DNA of 64,000 bases from Bacteroidales bacterium (GCA_013141455.1 JABFQW010000027.1:39635-103634), one strand, 5' to 3'. Numbered from the stretch's first letter, positions 39,986 to 50,250 are shown. Notes: generated by a model not told the origin, from the sequence alone. A program made the numbers and translations.

Positions 39986-40540
39986 ATGGAATTTAAATGG
40001 CGAAAATGGAACCGTGCCATCCATCGTGATTTTGGTTATTTGTTTTTCGGAATGACCCTTATTTACGCGCTTTCGGGTATTGCCATCAACCATCGTGGTG
40101 ATTGGAATCCAAACTATGTCATTGTCGATCACGAAATTACCGGAAAATCATTTGACCACAAACTCAGCAAAGACGAGGTAATCGATTTGTTAAAGGTTTA
40201 TGATGAAGAGGATAGCTACCGGAAACATTATTATCCGTCGCCCGGTGTGCTCAAGATATTTTTGACCGGCGGCATGGTGATGTTGGATACCGAAACAGGA
40301 GAAGGATATATCGAAATCACAAGACGAAGACCTATGTTTCGCGAAATGAATTATCTGCATTATAATCCATCTGCATACTGGACCTGGTTTTCCGATATTT
40401 TTGCCGGTGCATTAGTGATCCTCGCATTAAGCGGAATACTCATTCCAAGAGGATCTGAAGGTATTTCGGCACGCGGAGCATGGATAACAATACTTGGGGT
40501 AATTATACCTGTTTTATTCATCATTTATTATCTCTACTGA
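39986..40540 (+). CDS. PepSY-associated TM helix protein
   Basis: WNRAIHRDFGYLFFGMTLIYALSGIAINHRGDWNPNYVI and C-terminal TM segments. Confidence 0.82.
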   Translation: MEFKWRKWNRAIHRDFGYLFFGMTLIYALSGIAINHRGDWNPNYVIVDHEITGKSFDHKLSKDEVIDLLKVYDEEDSYRKHYYPSPGVLKIFLTGGMVMLDTETGEGYIEITRRRPMFREMNYLHYNPSAYWTWFSDIFAGALVILALSGILIPRGSEGISARGAWITILGVIIPVLFIIYYLY

Positions 40541-40541
40541 A

Positions 40542-40715
40542 ATGACCGGACTTTGGCTATCAATCGGTTTTATTTTATGGTACATCCTTTCGTTGGTTGT
40601 ATCTGAGCAGTTTTCCGGAAAAAGCAGATTAGGAAAACAATGGATTTTCTTTATAAGTTTCATTTTTAGTCCGCTTTTGGGTTTTTGTGTTATATATTTG
40701 ACAAAGAAATCGTGA
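40542..40715 (+). CDS. small membrane protein (57 aa), missed by the ORF track
   Basis: ATG at 40542, TGA at 40713: MTGLWLSIGFILWYILSLVVSEQFSGKSRLGKQWIFFISFIFSPLLGFCVIYLTKKS; two hydrophobic segments, 1-bp gap after the PepSY gene. Confidence 0.65.
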   Translation: MTGLWLSIGFILWYILSLVVSEQFSGKSRLGKQWIFFISFIFSPLLGFCVIYLTKKS

Positions 40716-40742
40716 AAATTAATTGGCTTTATTCATTTCAAT

Positions 40743-41873
40743 ATGGAAACTAAATTCCTCTCAGCCGAACGTGCAAGCATTGAATCGGTGCAAACTGACT
40801 TTGTTAAAATCAGTAATTTTGGACATGTTAACGATATCGTAAATGCCTTACCTCATGTTGTTTTAGTTCTGAATAAGGAACGGCAATTGGTTTATGGCAA
40901 TCATGCGCTGATGAAAATGTCGGGTGTTAATGAAATGGGTGATATTTTATGCAAACGTCCTGGAGAAATTTTGCTTTGTGTTCATGCCAATGAAACAGAG
41001 GGTGGATGTGGTACCACCGAAAGTTGTCGGTATTGCGGAGCTGCCAATACAATAAAAACCTGTATTGAAACAAAAAGTAAGTCATCAGGTGAATGTCGTA
41101 TTACCTCTTTTTCAGATGGTAAGGATGTATCTTATGATTTCGAGATCACCGCTTCACCATTTAAGCATGGAGATGATGATTATGTGATTGTTTCGTTACA
41201 GGATATCAGTAACGAAAAGAGAAGGAAGGTACTTGAGCGTGTGTTTTTCCACGACATCATCAATACTGCCGGTGGATTGAATGGTTTTCTTGAATTTCTT
41301 CAAACTACCGATGATCCTGATGAAACCAAAGAGTTCATCAAAATTGCCGGAAATCTGGGTGATAAATTAGTTGATGAGATTTTGGCACAACGACAGTTGA
41401 TGGAAGCCGAAAACGGTGAACTCATTACCAACCTTAAACCCACAAATACAAGTATTATTCTAAAGGAGGTTTATCATCAGTTACATCATCATCCGGTTAG
41501 CTCAGGCAAAACCATCATCATTACGGATGATACAATTGATTATAACTTTATTACCGACCAGATTTTATTGAAAAGGATTTTGGTTAACCTATTAAAAAAT
41601 GCACTGGAAGCCTCGGCCAAAGGCCAGGTAGTTACAGTCGGATGTAAAAAGGAGGGTCAGGATGGAATCGCATTTTGGGTGAATAACGTGAATGAGATGC
41701 CCCGTCAGGTTCAGATGCAGATTTTCCAGCGATCCTTCTCTACCAAAGGCGCTTCACGCGGTATAGGAACTTACAGTATAAAATTATTCACCGAATTTTA
41801 CCTCAAGGGAAAAGTCGATTTTACCTCGAATACCAAAACCGGAACCACGTTTACCGTTCATTTTAGTGCCTGA
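40743..41873 (+). CDS. PAS-domain sensor histidine kinase with Cys-rich motif
   Basis: PAS with CKRPGEILLCVHANETEGGCGTTESCRYCGAANTI; FFHDIINTAGGL; HATPase_c NLLKNALEA...GIGTYSIKLF. Confidence 0.9.
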   Translation: METKFLSAERASIESVQTDFVKISNFGHVNDIVNALPHVVLVLNKERQLVYGNHALMKMSGVNEMGDILCKRPGEILLCVHANETEGGCGTTESCRYCGAANTIKTCIETKSKSSGECRITSFSDGKDVSYDFEITASPFKHGDDDYVIVSLQDISNEKRRKVLERVFFHDIINTAGGLNGFLEFLQTTDDPDETKEFIKIAGNLGDKLVDEILAQRQLMEAENGELITNLKPTNTSIILKEVYHQLHHHPVSSGKTIIITDDTIDYNFITDQILLKRILVNLLKNALEASAKGQVVTVGCKKEGQDGIAFWVNNVNEMPRQVQMQIFQRSFSTKGASRGIGTYSIKLFTEFYLKGKVDFTSNTKTGTTFTVHFSA

Positions 41874-41889
41874 AGAATAAAGTTCGGAG

Positions 41890-41974
41890 TTCGGAGTGAT
41901 CTAAAGTTCGAAGTTAAATTACTATAATTCAGTTTAACTTTAGCTCACTTTAGTTCACTTTAGCTCATTCCGAA
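41890..41974. repeat. imperfect inverted repeat between convergent genes
   Basis: TTCGGAGTGATCTAAAGTTCGAAGTTAAA (41890-41918) opposite TTTAACTTTAGCTCACTTTAGTTCACTTTAGCTCATTCCGAA (41933-41974). Confidence 0.7.
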
Positions 41975-41980
41975 TTTATT

Positions 41981-42955
41981 TTACCATCCCAATATATAGG
42001 CAAACATCAGCGGAGCCACAATGGTAGCATCTGATTCAACGATGAATTTGGGTGTATGGATATCGAGTTTTCCCCAGGTGATTTTTTCATTCGGAACCGC
42101 ACCGGAGTATGAGCCATAACTTGTGGTGGAATCTGAAATCTGGCAAAAATAGGCCCAGAACGGAACATCGGTCCATTCCAGGTCCTGGTACATCATCGGA
42201 ACCACGCAGATAGGGAAATCGCCGGCTATGCCACCTCCAATCTGGAAGAAACCTACGCCTTTTCCAGCCGAGTTTTTGCGATACCAATCTGATAACCAAA
42301 TCATATAATCAATACCACTTTTCATGGTGGTCGATTTCAACTGGTTTTTGATGCAATACGAAGCAAAAATATTTCCCATGGTTGAGTCTTCCCAGCCCGG
42401 TACGATAATAGGCAGGTTTTTTTCGGCTGCGGCCAGCATCCACGAGTGTTTTGGATCGATTTCGTAATATTGTTCCAACACACCCGAATTGATCATTTTA
42501 TACATAAACTCATGCGGGAAATAGCGTTCGCCCTTGTCGTTTGCGTCTTTCCAGAGTTTGTAAATATGTTTTTGCAACCGGCGGAAAGCTTCTTCTTCCG
42601 GAATACAGGTGTCGGTCACCCGGTTAAAGCCATCTTCCAATAAATCCCACTCATCTTTCGGACTGAGGTCGCGGTAATGCGGCACGCGTTTGTAGTGTGA
42701 ATGGGCAACTAAGTTCATCAGATCCTCTTCGAGGTTGGCGCCGGTGCAGGTAATAATCTGTACTTTGTCGTTGCGGATCATTTCGGCTAACGAGATGCCC
42801 AATTCGGCTGTACTCATGGCGCCGGCCAGCGTGATCATCATTTTACCACCTTCGTCGAGATGGGTTTCATAGGCTTTGGCGGCATCCACCAGCGCGGCAG
42901 CATTGAAGTGACGGTAATGGTGCAATACAAACTGCGAAACGGGTCCTTTTGTCAT
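41981..42955 (-). CDS. deoxyhypusine synthase-family protein
   Basis: ITLAGAMSTAELGISLAEMIR; TCTGANLEEDLMNLVAH; SGAVPNEKITWGKLDIHTPKFIVESDATIVAPLM (conserved WGK). Confidence 0.92.
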   Translation of the reverse strand: MTKGPVSQFVLHHYRHFNAAALVDAAKAYETHLDEGGKMMITLAGAMSTAELGISLAEMIRNDKVQIITCTGANLEEDLMNLVAHSHYKRVPHYRDLSPKDEWDLLEDGFNRVTDTCIPEEEAFRRLQKHIYKLWKDANDKGERYFPHEFMYKMINSGVLEQYYEIDPKHSWMLAAAEKNLPIIVPGWEDSTMGNIFASYCIKNQLKSTTMKSGIDYMIWLSDWYRKNSAGKGVGFFQIGGGIAGDFPICVVPMMYQDLEWTDVPFWAYFCQISDSTTSYGSYSGAVPNEKITWGKLDIHTPKFIVESDATIVAPLMFAYILGW

Positions 42956-43211
42956 GGTTTTGAATTTTTTGCAAAAATAGAAAAATTATAGATTTAGCCA
43001 TAAAAGCAAAGAGGCATACACGGGCAAAAAGAACACGACTCATAATGACTTTGTCTAATTCACCAAACTCAATTATTTTTTATTCATCTTCAAATAAAAA
43101 CTGATATCCAGTGCTTTGTTATTATCTTTGTATTAGAACACTTAATTAAACGATTTACTTTGCGTCCAATTATATGACAACCCTCAATCAAATACATAAC
43201 TAATTTATAAT

Positions 43212-44681
43212 ATGAATAGACAAATTCAATTGGATTTCACTGATGAAAACATTCAAAGTCTTTTTGGTTTCGAAGATGCAGAGAGTGAACCCATAGATAG
43301 ATTACGAGAGTATTATTTTAAAAAAGATACATTCGGTCGAGTTGAAGCTGATTTGCCAATTAGAATATTAGTTGGTCATAAAGGGACAGGAAAATCTGCA
43401 TTGTTTAAAGTTGCTATTTCGGAAGAAAGAGAAAAAGGAAATCTGCCAATATTAATTAAACCAGATGATATAGCTGAATTAGGTAAATCAGATGAGAATT
43501 TTTTATTAAGGATAAGACAATGGAAGTATGGTTTAATAAAAATTATTGGCTCAAAAGTCCTTAATGAATTTGGTCTTTTCAGTGATAGCACAAGTGGTAA
43601 GTTAGGGCAATTTGGAGTAAAAATAATATCATTCATATCCGAATCCATTGCATCAATTAGCGAAACTGTAAATTTGCAACCTTCTCAAAAATTGTTAATT
43701 GACAATTTTCTTAAGTCAAAGAAAATAATTGTGTATATAGATGATTTAGACAGAGGATGGGAAGGGAATAAAGATGATATTAATCGAATATCTGCATTAT
43801 TAAATGCAATAAGAGATATGTCTAATGATAATCAAGGGTTAATATTTAAAATTTCATTAAGGTCGGATGTTTTTTATCTTGTTCGAACATCAGATGAATC
43901 TACAGATAAGATTGAAGGTTCAGTTGTGTGGTTTAAATGGACTAATCATGAAATATTAGTCATGCTAATTAAGAGAATAATGACTTTCTTTGGTGAAAAG
44001 CCTGACGAAGCTCAATTAATGAATACACCACAAAGACATTTAAGCTTTCACCTAGACAAAGTTTTTGAAAGCAAGTTTCTTGGAAAAGGCAAATGGGATA
44101 ATGTTCCAATATATAGAATTTTAATGTCTTTAACTCGAAAACGACCAAGGGATTTAGTTAAATTATGTTCCTTAGCTGCTCAACAAGCACATCTAGGTGG
44201 TTCATTTCTAATTAGAACATCACATTTCCAAGCAATTTTTGAAGAGTATTCCCAAGGAAGGATACAGGATACTATTAATGAATACAAATCTGAATTACCT
44301 CAAATTGAAAAGCTATTATTTGGAATGAAACCCACTAAAAAGCAAAGACTAACATCAGATAGTTATATTTATAATAGTCCTGAATTACATCTAAAAATCA
44401 ACAATTTAAAACAGCAAGTTAACTTTTCTTTCTCAAATGGTAGAGATGCTACAGCAAAAGATTTGGCGCAGTTTCTTTATAAAATCAATTTTTTAACTGC
44501 AAGAAAAACACTTGAAGATGGAACAATTCAAAGAAAATACTTTGAAGAAAATAGGTATTTATCTAGCACATTTGTCGATTTTGGATATGAATGGGAAGTA
44601 CATCCAGCATTTCGGTGGGCTTTACAACCAGATAATATTGATGATATATTCTATAACTTAGCCTTAAGTTCTGATGATTAG
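43212..44681 (+). CDS. P-loop ATPase (Sll1717-like), accessory
   Basis: FGFEDAESEPIDRLREYYFKKDTF...ILVGHKGTGKSALFKVA (Walker A); KKIIVYIDDLDRGWEG (Walker B); lower-GC ORF. Confidence 0.8.
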   Translation: MNRQIQLDFTDENIQSLFGFEDAESEPIDRLREYYFKKDTFGRVEADLPIRILVGHKGTGKSALFKVAISEEREKGNLPILIKPDDIAELGKSDENFLLRIRQWKYGLIKIIGSKVLNEFGLFSDSTSGKLGQFGVKIISFISESIASISETVNLQPSQKLLIDNFLKSKKIIVYIDDLDRGWEGNKDDINRISALLNAIRDMSNDNQGLIFKISLRSDVFYLVRTSDESTDKIEGSVVWFKWTNHEILVMLIKRIMTFFGEKPDEAQLMNTPQRHLSFHLDKVFESKFLGKGKWDNVPIYRILMSLTRKRPRDLVKLCSLAAQQAHLGGSFLIRTSHFQAIFEEYSQGRIQDTINEYKSELPQIEKLLFGMKPTKKQRLTSDSYIYNSPELHLKINNLKQQVNFSFSNGRDATAKDLAQFLYKINFLTARKTLEDGTIQRKYFEENRYLSSTFVDFGYEWEVHPAFRWALQPDNIDDIFYNLALSSDD

Positions 44682-44808
44682 AAACGGTAACTATTTTGAA
44701 AATCCTTTTTTGGTATAGATTACTAATTCCGTCATTTAATCATGTAACTATTTTTATTCATTTCTCATGAAAGAAATCTTGTCCTAAATCAGGTTTGCCT
44801 TTGCGTAG

Positions 44809-44931
44809 CCTTATGCAAGCTCGCCAGAAATCCAATTCAAGCTTTCGCCCCTTATGTAAGCTCGCTAGAAACCCAATTCAAGCTTTCGCTCCTTGCACAA
44901 GTTTGCCAGAAATCCAATTTGCCATATCGCT
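44809..44931. repeat. three imperfect ~41-bp tandem repeats
   Basis: Units at 44809-44849, 44850-44890, 44891-44931, e.g. CCTTATGTAAGCTCGCTAGAAACCCAATTCAAGCTTTCGCT; copies 1 and 2 nearly identical, copy 3 more degenerate. Confidence 0.85.
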
Positions 44932-44963
44932 CCTAGCGAAGGATTGTATGAATTTTCAATACG

Positions 44964-45986
44964 TTAGTGCTTATGTTTCTGCCTTATAATTTCCTTCACA
45001 TTTTCAATTTGATCGGGAGTGCCGAGAACAAACAATTTGGCATTTTTTGCCATTACTGTTTCGCCTGGCGGGTTGATGATGTATTGTCCTTCGGGAGTTC
45101 TGAAACCAACAATATTGGCTCCGGTGAGTCGCCGGATACTCATATCATGAATAGTCCTGTCCTGGAATTCAGATGGCAAATCGGAACAAACCACTTCAAC
45201 TAAGTTAACCCCTTCATTCCCTTCGATGGATAGGTGATGGAAGAATTCGGCCAGATCGGGTTTTGCTACCAGACTCGCCATAAAAGTACCGCCGACTTTC
45301 TCGGGCATCACCACATGGGAAGCACCTGCCGTTATCAGTTTTCTTTCGGATGAGTCGTGCGATGCCCGTGAAATTATCTGTAAACCAGCATTTAAAGAGC
45401 GGGCAGTTAGCACCACATACAGGTTATCGGCATCGATAGGAAGCGTGGAAATCAAAGCGCCAGCCTTCTGTATGCCTGCCATTTCAAGGATTTCGTCTTC
45501 AGTAGCATCACCTTCAACAAAAATTACTTTCTCTTTTTCGTGCGCAACAATCAGTTCATGGCTTTTTTCGATGATAACAACTTTTTTGTTCAGCAACAGC
45601 AAATCGTGTGCGGTTTGTTGCCCGTTGCGCCCAAACCCGACAATAATGATGTGATCTTTCATTTTTGTGATTCCTCCGGTCTTTCTATTGTTTTTAAAAA
45701 ATTCTTTAATTCTTCCTTCCACCAAATAGGAAGTAATCGTGGACAACGAATAGGCAAATATGCTGAAACTGAATATGATTAGTATGATGGTAAATACTTT
45801 TCCGGGATCGGAGAGCGGATGAACTTCTTTAAAACCAACCGTGGCCACGGTTATCACTGTCATATAGGAGGCTTCGAGCAGCGTATAACCCTCAATGGCC
45901 ATATAACCGGCAATACCGGTAAATCCTATCAGCAACAGCAGACTGAGGGCAATGATAAGATTCAGATTTTGACCGGTTTTAAACAT
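44964..45986 (-). CDS. potassium channel protein with TrkA-N/TrkA-C (RCK) domains
   Basis: Pore TVITVATVGFKEV; HIIIVGFGRNGQQTAHDLL RCK Rossmann; TrkA-C. Confidence 0.93.
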   Translation of the reverse strand: MFKTGQNLNLIIALSLLLLIGFTGIAGYMAIEGYTLLEASYMTVITVATVGFKEVHPLSDPGKVFTIILIIFSFSIFAYSLSTITSYLVEGRIKEFFKNNRKTGGITKMKDHIIIVGFGRNGQQTAHDLLLLNKKVVIIEKSHELIVAHEKEKVIFVEGDATEDEILEMAGIQKAGALISTLPIDADNLYVVLTARSLNAGLQIISRASHDSSERKLITAGASHVVMPEKVGGTFMASLVAKPDLAEFFHHLSIEGNEGVNLVEVVCSDLPSEFQDRTIHDMSIRRLTGANIVGFRTPEGQYIINPPGETVMAKNAKLFVLGTPDQIENVKEIIRQKHKH

Positions 45987-46200
45987 GCAGGTAAAGTTAA
46001 CAGAAAATGTAGCGGTTACTTATATAATTTTGATAAAATCTGAAAATTGGTTAATGACTGCGGTAATCATATTCATCGAAAACCAATAAACGGAAACTAA
46101 CCAAGTCATTTACATTTCGCTGATCCCTGAGGCTGATTTTTCGTTGTAGCTTAAATAAATCAAAATTGAGCCCACTCCGAAAACTGACAAGAGAAGAAAT

Positions 46201-46292
46201 GCCACCAAAACTCCAAGACTCTAATGTACACCAAAACCTCACAATCAATGTTTTACCTTTGGTGAGATTTGGTGTTTTTGCGATTTGGTGGC
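46201..46292. repeat. 92-bp nested palindromic element
   Basis: GCCACCAAA (46201-46209) / TTTGGTGGC (46284-46292), and CACCAAAACCTCAC (46229-46242) / GTGAGATTTGGTG (46262-46274). Confidence 0.75.
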
Positions 46293-46425
46293 AATATTTG
46301 ACTTTTCGTAGAGGACTCAAAATTTAAGCTTAAATCTCTCCTGATGTGAGCCATATTTGCATACATAATGAGCTTTATTTTATAAAACAAGATTATGCCG
46401 GACGAAAAAAACTGCGGTTATCTTT

Positions 46426-48345
46426 TTACTCCCCCGGAAAAACCTTCTTTTCGGCCAGATAATGCATAATCTGTTCTGCATCAGGTGTTTCTTTCGAAGC
46501 ATCGAAGATCAGTTGAGCCGTTTCCGGAATTTCAAATATTTCGTCGGCGCCTGGCAGGTTACGCAATTCACCTTTCTCAACCTTCAGATATAAATCGGGT
46601 TTGTTGTTGCGGCAATAATCAATTCCTGCGCTCATCAAAACCAGATGGAAGCGTTCATTACCAATGATTTCACTTATTTTCCGGCGGATCGATTCAGTAG
46701 GCGAAATGAAAGAAGCAATGACAATGATTCCCTGATCGTTCAGCAACTTGCACATATGGGCCACACGACGCAGATGTTCGGCACGATCAGCCGGTGAATA
46801 GTCGAGTTCGCGCGATAATCCTGCGCGAACGGTGCTGCCTTCGAGCAAAACCACAGTGGCTCCGCTGTCGAACAAACGACGTTCGAGGTGATAAGCCAGC
46901 ATATTTTTTCCGCTACCGTGAAGTCCGGTGATCCAGATGGTTACTCCTTTTTGCTGATAACGTTTTTCGAGTTCATCGCGTCCTATCAGGCTCTGGCCAC
47001 TATCGATCATGCGGCGTGTTTCGGGGTCGGTGATGCGCGAAGGTATGTCGTTGGTATTCAGTTTATCGATGATCATCCCCACGGCTGAGGTGTTATGCGT
47101 GATGGGATCAATCAGGATAAAAGAACCGGTACTGTGATTTTTATGGTAAGGATCAAAAAAGAGCGGTTTGTTGGTGGTGATCACCACACGACCAATCTCA
47201 TTCAGCGAAAATGCTTCACAATCTGATTGTTGCAAAGTATTTACGTCCACCCGGTATTTGATCGAATCGAGCCTTGCACGCGAAGTATTGGCACTGTGCT
47301 TGATAAAAAACTGGGTGTTCGGATCCATTTTCTTTTCGTCCATCCAAACGAGCATGGCCTCAAACTGTCGTTCAAAGCGAGGCTGATTATCAGGATGAGT
47401 AAGCATATCCCCGCGTGACACATCGATCTCATCGGCCAGCGTGATGGTAACGGATTGCGGAGGAAACGCATAATCAGCAGTTCCGTTGGAAGTGATGATT
47501 TCGGTTACTATCGATTTTTTCCGCGAAGGTAAAGCCATCAGTTCGTCACCTTTTCGTACAATTCCTGAAGCTATTTTACCCGAAAATCCCCTGAAATCGA
47601 GACTTGGCCGAAGCACATATTGAATAGGGAATCGCAGGTCTTCAAAATTCCGGTCGGAAACAACATGTACGGTTTCCAGAAACTCAAGCAGACATTTGCC
47701 ATGATACCAGGGCATATTGTCAGAGTTTTCAACCACATTCTCACCTTTGAGTGCCGAAAGCGGAATGAAAGTGATATCAGGAATAGAGAGTGTAGTAGTA
47801 AATGACTTATAATCAGTACAAATCTGATCGAAAACATTTTGGCTGTATTCCATCAGATCCATCTTGTTCACTGCTACAACCACGTGTTTAATGCCGAGCA
47901 ATGAAACCAGAAAAGTGTGTCGTTTGGTTTGGGTGATCACCCCTTTGCGCGCATCGATCAGGATGATGGCTAAGTTTGCCGTGCTGGCGCCGGTGACCAT
48001 GTTCCGGGTATATTGTTCGTGGCCGGGTGTGTCGGCAATGATGAATTTTCGTTTGCTGGTCGAGAAATAACGATAGGCCACATCAATGGTGATTCCCTGT
48101 TCACGTTCGGCTTTTAAACCATCCAACAACAGGGCATAATCGATGGCTTCACCCGCATGACCCATGCGTTTGCTGTCGCGTTCAAGGGCTGAAAGCTGGT
48201 CCTCATAAATCTTTTTACTGTCGAACAATAAACGTCCGATCAGTGTCGATTTGCCGTCGTCAACCGATCCGGCAGTTAACAAACGAAGCAGATCTTTTCG
48301 CTGATCCTGATCGAGAAAATGGTTTATATCGAGGTTTGTGTTCAT
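46426..48345 (-). CDS. cysNC: bifunctional sulfate adenylyltransferase subunit 1 / adenylylsulfate kinase
   Basis: [38 protein letters not shown] (GTPase) and C-terminal [20 protein letters not shown] (APS kinase). Confidence 0.95.
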   Translation of the reverse strand: MNTNLDINHFLDQDQRKDLLRLLTAGSVDDGKSTLIGRLLFDSKKIYEDQLSALERDSKRMGHAGEAIDYALLLDGLKAEREQGITIDVAYRYFSTSKRKFIIADTPGHEQYTRNMVTGASTANLAIILIDARKGVITQTKRHTFLVSLLGIKHVVVAVNKMDLMEYSQNVFDQICTDYKSFTTTLSIPDITFIPLSALKGENVVENSDNMPWYHGKCLLEFLETVHVVSDRNFEDLRFPIQYVLRPSLDFRGFSGKIASGIVRKGDELMALPSRKKSIVTEIITSNGTADYAFPPQSVTITLADEIDVSRGDMLTHPDNQPRFERQFEAMLVWMDEKKMDPNTQFFIKHSANTSRARLDSIKYRVDVNTLQQSDCEAFSLNEIGRVVITTNKPLFFDPYHKNHSTGSFILIDPITHNTSAVGMIIDKLNTNDIPSRITDPETRRMIDSGQSLIGRDELEKRYQQKGVTIWITGLHGSGKNMLAYHLERRLFDSGATVVLLEGSTVRAGLSRELDYSPADRAEHLRRVAHMCKLLNDQGIIVIASFISPTESIRRKISEIIGNERFHLVLMSAGIDYCRNNKPDLYLKVEKGELRNLPGADEIFEIPETAQLIFDASKETPDAEQIMHYLAEKKVFPGE

Positions 48346-48390
48346 GTTTAATGTTTCAGGTTCAAAATTGTTTTAGGAGTTTCGTTATAA

Positions 48391-48424
48391 CTTTAGATCA
48401 CTCCGCACTTTAGATCACTCCTCA
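48391..48424. repeat. two 17-bp direct repeats between cysD and cysNC
   Basis: CTTTAGATCACTCCGCA / CTTTAGATCACTCCTCA; the core also occurs inverted at 41893-41907. Confidence 0.85.
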
Positions 48425-48425
48425 C

Positions 48426-49361
48426 TTAAAAATAGCCTTCCCTTTTCTTCTGTTCCATACTACCCTCCTGATCAAAATCGATGACACGGGTTGTGCGTTC
48501 ACTTTTGGTAACCGTCATCATTTCTTCAACAATTTTTTCTATCGTATCTGCCTCCGATTCAATGGCTCCGGTGAGCGGATAGCAACCGAGTGTTCTGAAC
48601 CTGACCATCCGCATTTTCACTTTCGCAACCATATCGGCCGGCATCCGTTTATCGTCAACCATGATAAGGTTACCATCCACTTCAACTATGGGGCGTTCTT
48701 TAGCAAAATATAACGGAACAATCGGAATATTTTCCAAACGGATATATTGCCAGATATCGAGTTCAGTCCAGTTACTGATTGGGAAAACGCGGATCGATTC
48801 GCCTTTGTGAACGCGGGTATTGTAAATATCCCACAATTCAGGCCGCTGGTTTTTTGGATCCCATTGGTGAAATTTATCGCGGAAACTGAAGATGCGTTCC
48901 TTGGCCCTCGATTTCTCTTCATCACGCCTGGCACCGCCGAAAGCAGCATCAAAGCGGTGTTTGTCTAAGGCCTGCAACAAAGCCTGGGTTTTCATCACAT
49001 CGGTATGCACCTTGCTGCCGTGTGTGAAAGGTCCGATACCAGAATCAAAGCCTTCTTTATTATATTCCACAATCAGATCCCAGTTGTTCTCTCTGGTGTA
49101 TTTTTCACGAAACTCGATCATTTCCTGAAACTTCCATTTACTGTCGATGTGCATGAGCGGAAAAGGTACCTTTCCAGGGTAAAAAGCCTTTTCGGCCAGC
49201 CGGACCATCACGCTCGAATCCTTGCCTATTGAATACAGCATGACAGGCTTTTCAAACTCTGAAGCCACTTCGCGGATGATATAAATTGCCTCTGCCTCAA
49301 GTTCCCGCAGGTTGTTGATAGTGTAGTTATTCAGTTGTTCGGCCACTTTCCGGTTTTTCAT
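48426..49361 (-). CDS. cysD: sulfate adenylyltransferase subunit 2
   Basis: [81 protein letters not shown]. Confidence 0.97.
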   Translation of the reverse strand: MKNRKVAEQLNNYTINNLRELEAEAIYIIREVASEFEKPVMLYSIGKDSSVMVRLAEKAFYPGKVPFPLMHIDSKWKFQEMIEFREKYTRENNWDLIVEYNKEGFDSGIGPFTHGSKVHTDVMKTQALLQALDKHRFDAAFGGARRDEEKSRAKERIFSFRDKFHQWDPKNQRPELWDIYNTRVHKGESIRVFPISNWTELDIWQYIRLENIPIVPLYFAKERPIVEVDGNLIMVDDKRMPADMVAKVKMRMVRFRTLGCYPLTGAIESEADTIEKIVEEMMTVTKSERTTRVIDFDQEGSMEQKKREGYF

Positions 49362-49449
49362 ACAAAGAAAGCAAAAAAAGCCATATCATTCGCAAATACA
49401 GAAGGTCTGGTGTTCAGATTAAATGTCTGATCCGGATAAATTCAGCGTA

Positions 49450-50250
49450 TTAACTTGTTTTTGAATACGCGATAAAGGAAGGATTGAGGAGATTTATTTT
49501 GTTGTATGACAATTCCAGTGCTGTGTTTTCGGCCAACACCAATTTTCCACCCGATGCATTTACAAGAGCATGTCCTGCAGCGGTATCCCATTCCGAGGTT
49601 GGACCAAATCGTGGGTAACAATCGGCAGTACCTTCGGCAATCATACAGAGTTTTAGCGAGCTTCCTTTCGATACGATTTCGATTTTTGAATGCTGCAACA
49701 CAAGATTTTCGATGAACAAATTTGTTTCAGCATGTTGGTGCGAACGACTCGAAACCAAGATTAATCCTATGTGCTGTTTTAGTAAAGGAAGTTTTGTCGA
49801 ATTTTCGATAAGTTTATCCATTGATTCACAATCAATCAATTGTTTCTCAGCCTTTTCAATTTTGAAAGCTTCCCTCCTATTACAGAAATATAGCAAATCG
49901 ATAGTTGGTGCATAAATTACGCCAACAACAGGTTTATTGTTCTCGATCAATGCGATGTTGACTGTAAATTCACCATTACGATTTACAAATTCCTTTGTGC
50001 CATCAAGAGGATCTACCAACCAATATTGTTTCCAGTGTTGCCTGATTTCATGGTCAATCATCTCCCCTTCCTCGCTCAAAACGGGCAGATTGGTCGATTT
50101 CATGGCTTCGCGGATGATATCATCAGCACGGCGATCGGCAAGGGTGAGCGGACTTTTATCCTCCTTGAAATCAACATCAAAATTGGTTTGATAGACTTCG
50201 AGAATGGCCTTACCGGCTAAGATGGAAGCTTTGATGGCTTTTAGTAGCAT
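49450..50250 (-). CDS. cysQ: 3'(2'),5'-bisphosphate nucleotidase
   Basis: SPLTLADRRADDII, LSEEG, YWLVDPLDGTKEFVNRNGEFTVNIALIE, EWDTAAGHALVNASGG. Start refined to MLLKAIKAS. Confidence 0.95.
   Translation of the reverse strand: MLLKAIKASILAGKAILEVYQTNFDVDFKEDKSPLTLADRRADDIIREAMKSTNLPVLSEEGEMIDHEIRQHWKQYWLVDPLDGTKEFVNRNGEFTVNIALIENNKPVVGVIYAPTIDLLYFCNRREAFKIEKAEKQLIDCESMDKLIENSTKLPLLKQHIGLILVSSRSHQHAETNLFIENLVLQHSKIEIVSKGSSLKLCMIAEGTADCYPRFGPTSEWDTAAGHALVNASGGKLVLAENTALELSYNKINLLNPSFIAYSKTS

Noticed and set aside
44809-44931. Possible CRISPR array
   Set aside because: Units are contiguous with no unique spacers and there are no cas genes.
44795-44989. 64-aa plus-strand ORF MPLRSLMQARQKSNSSFRP...
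   Set aside because: Translation of the 41-bp tandem repeat; overlaps the K+-channel gene end on the other strand; likely spurious.
46051-46320. 89-aa minus-strand ORF
   Set aside because: Lies over a palindromic repeat and has no recognisable domain; probably not coding.
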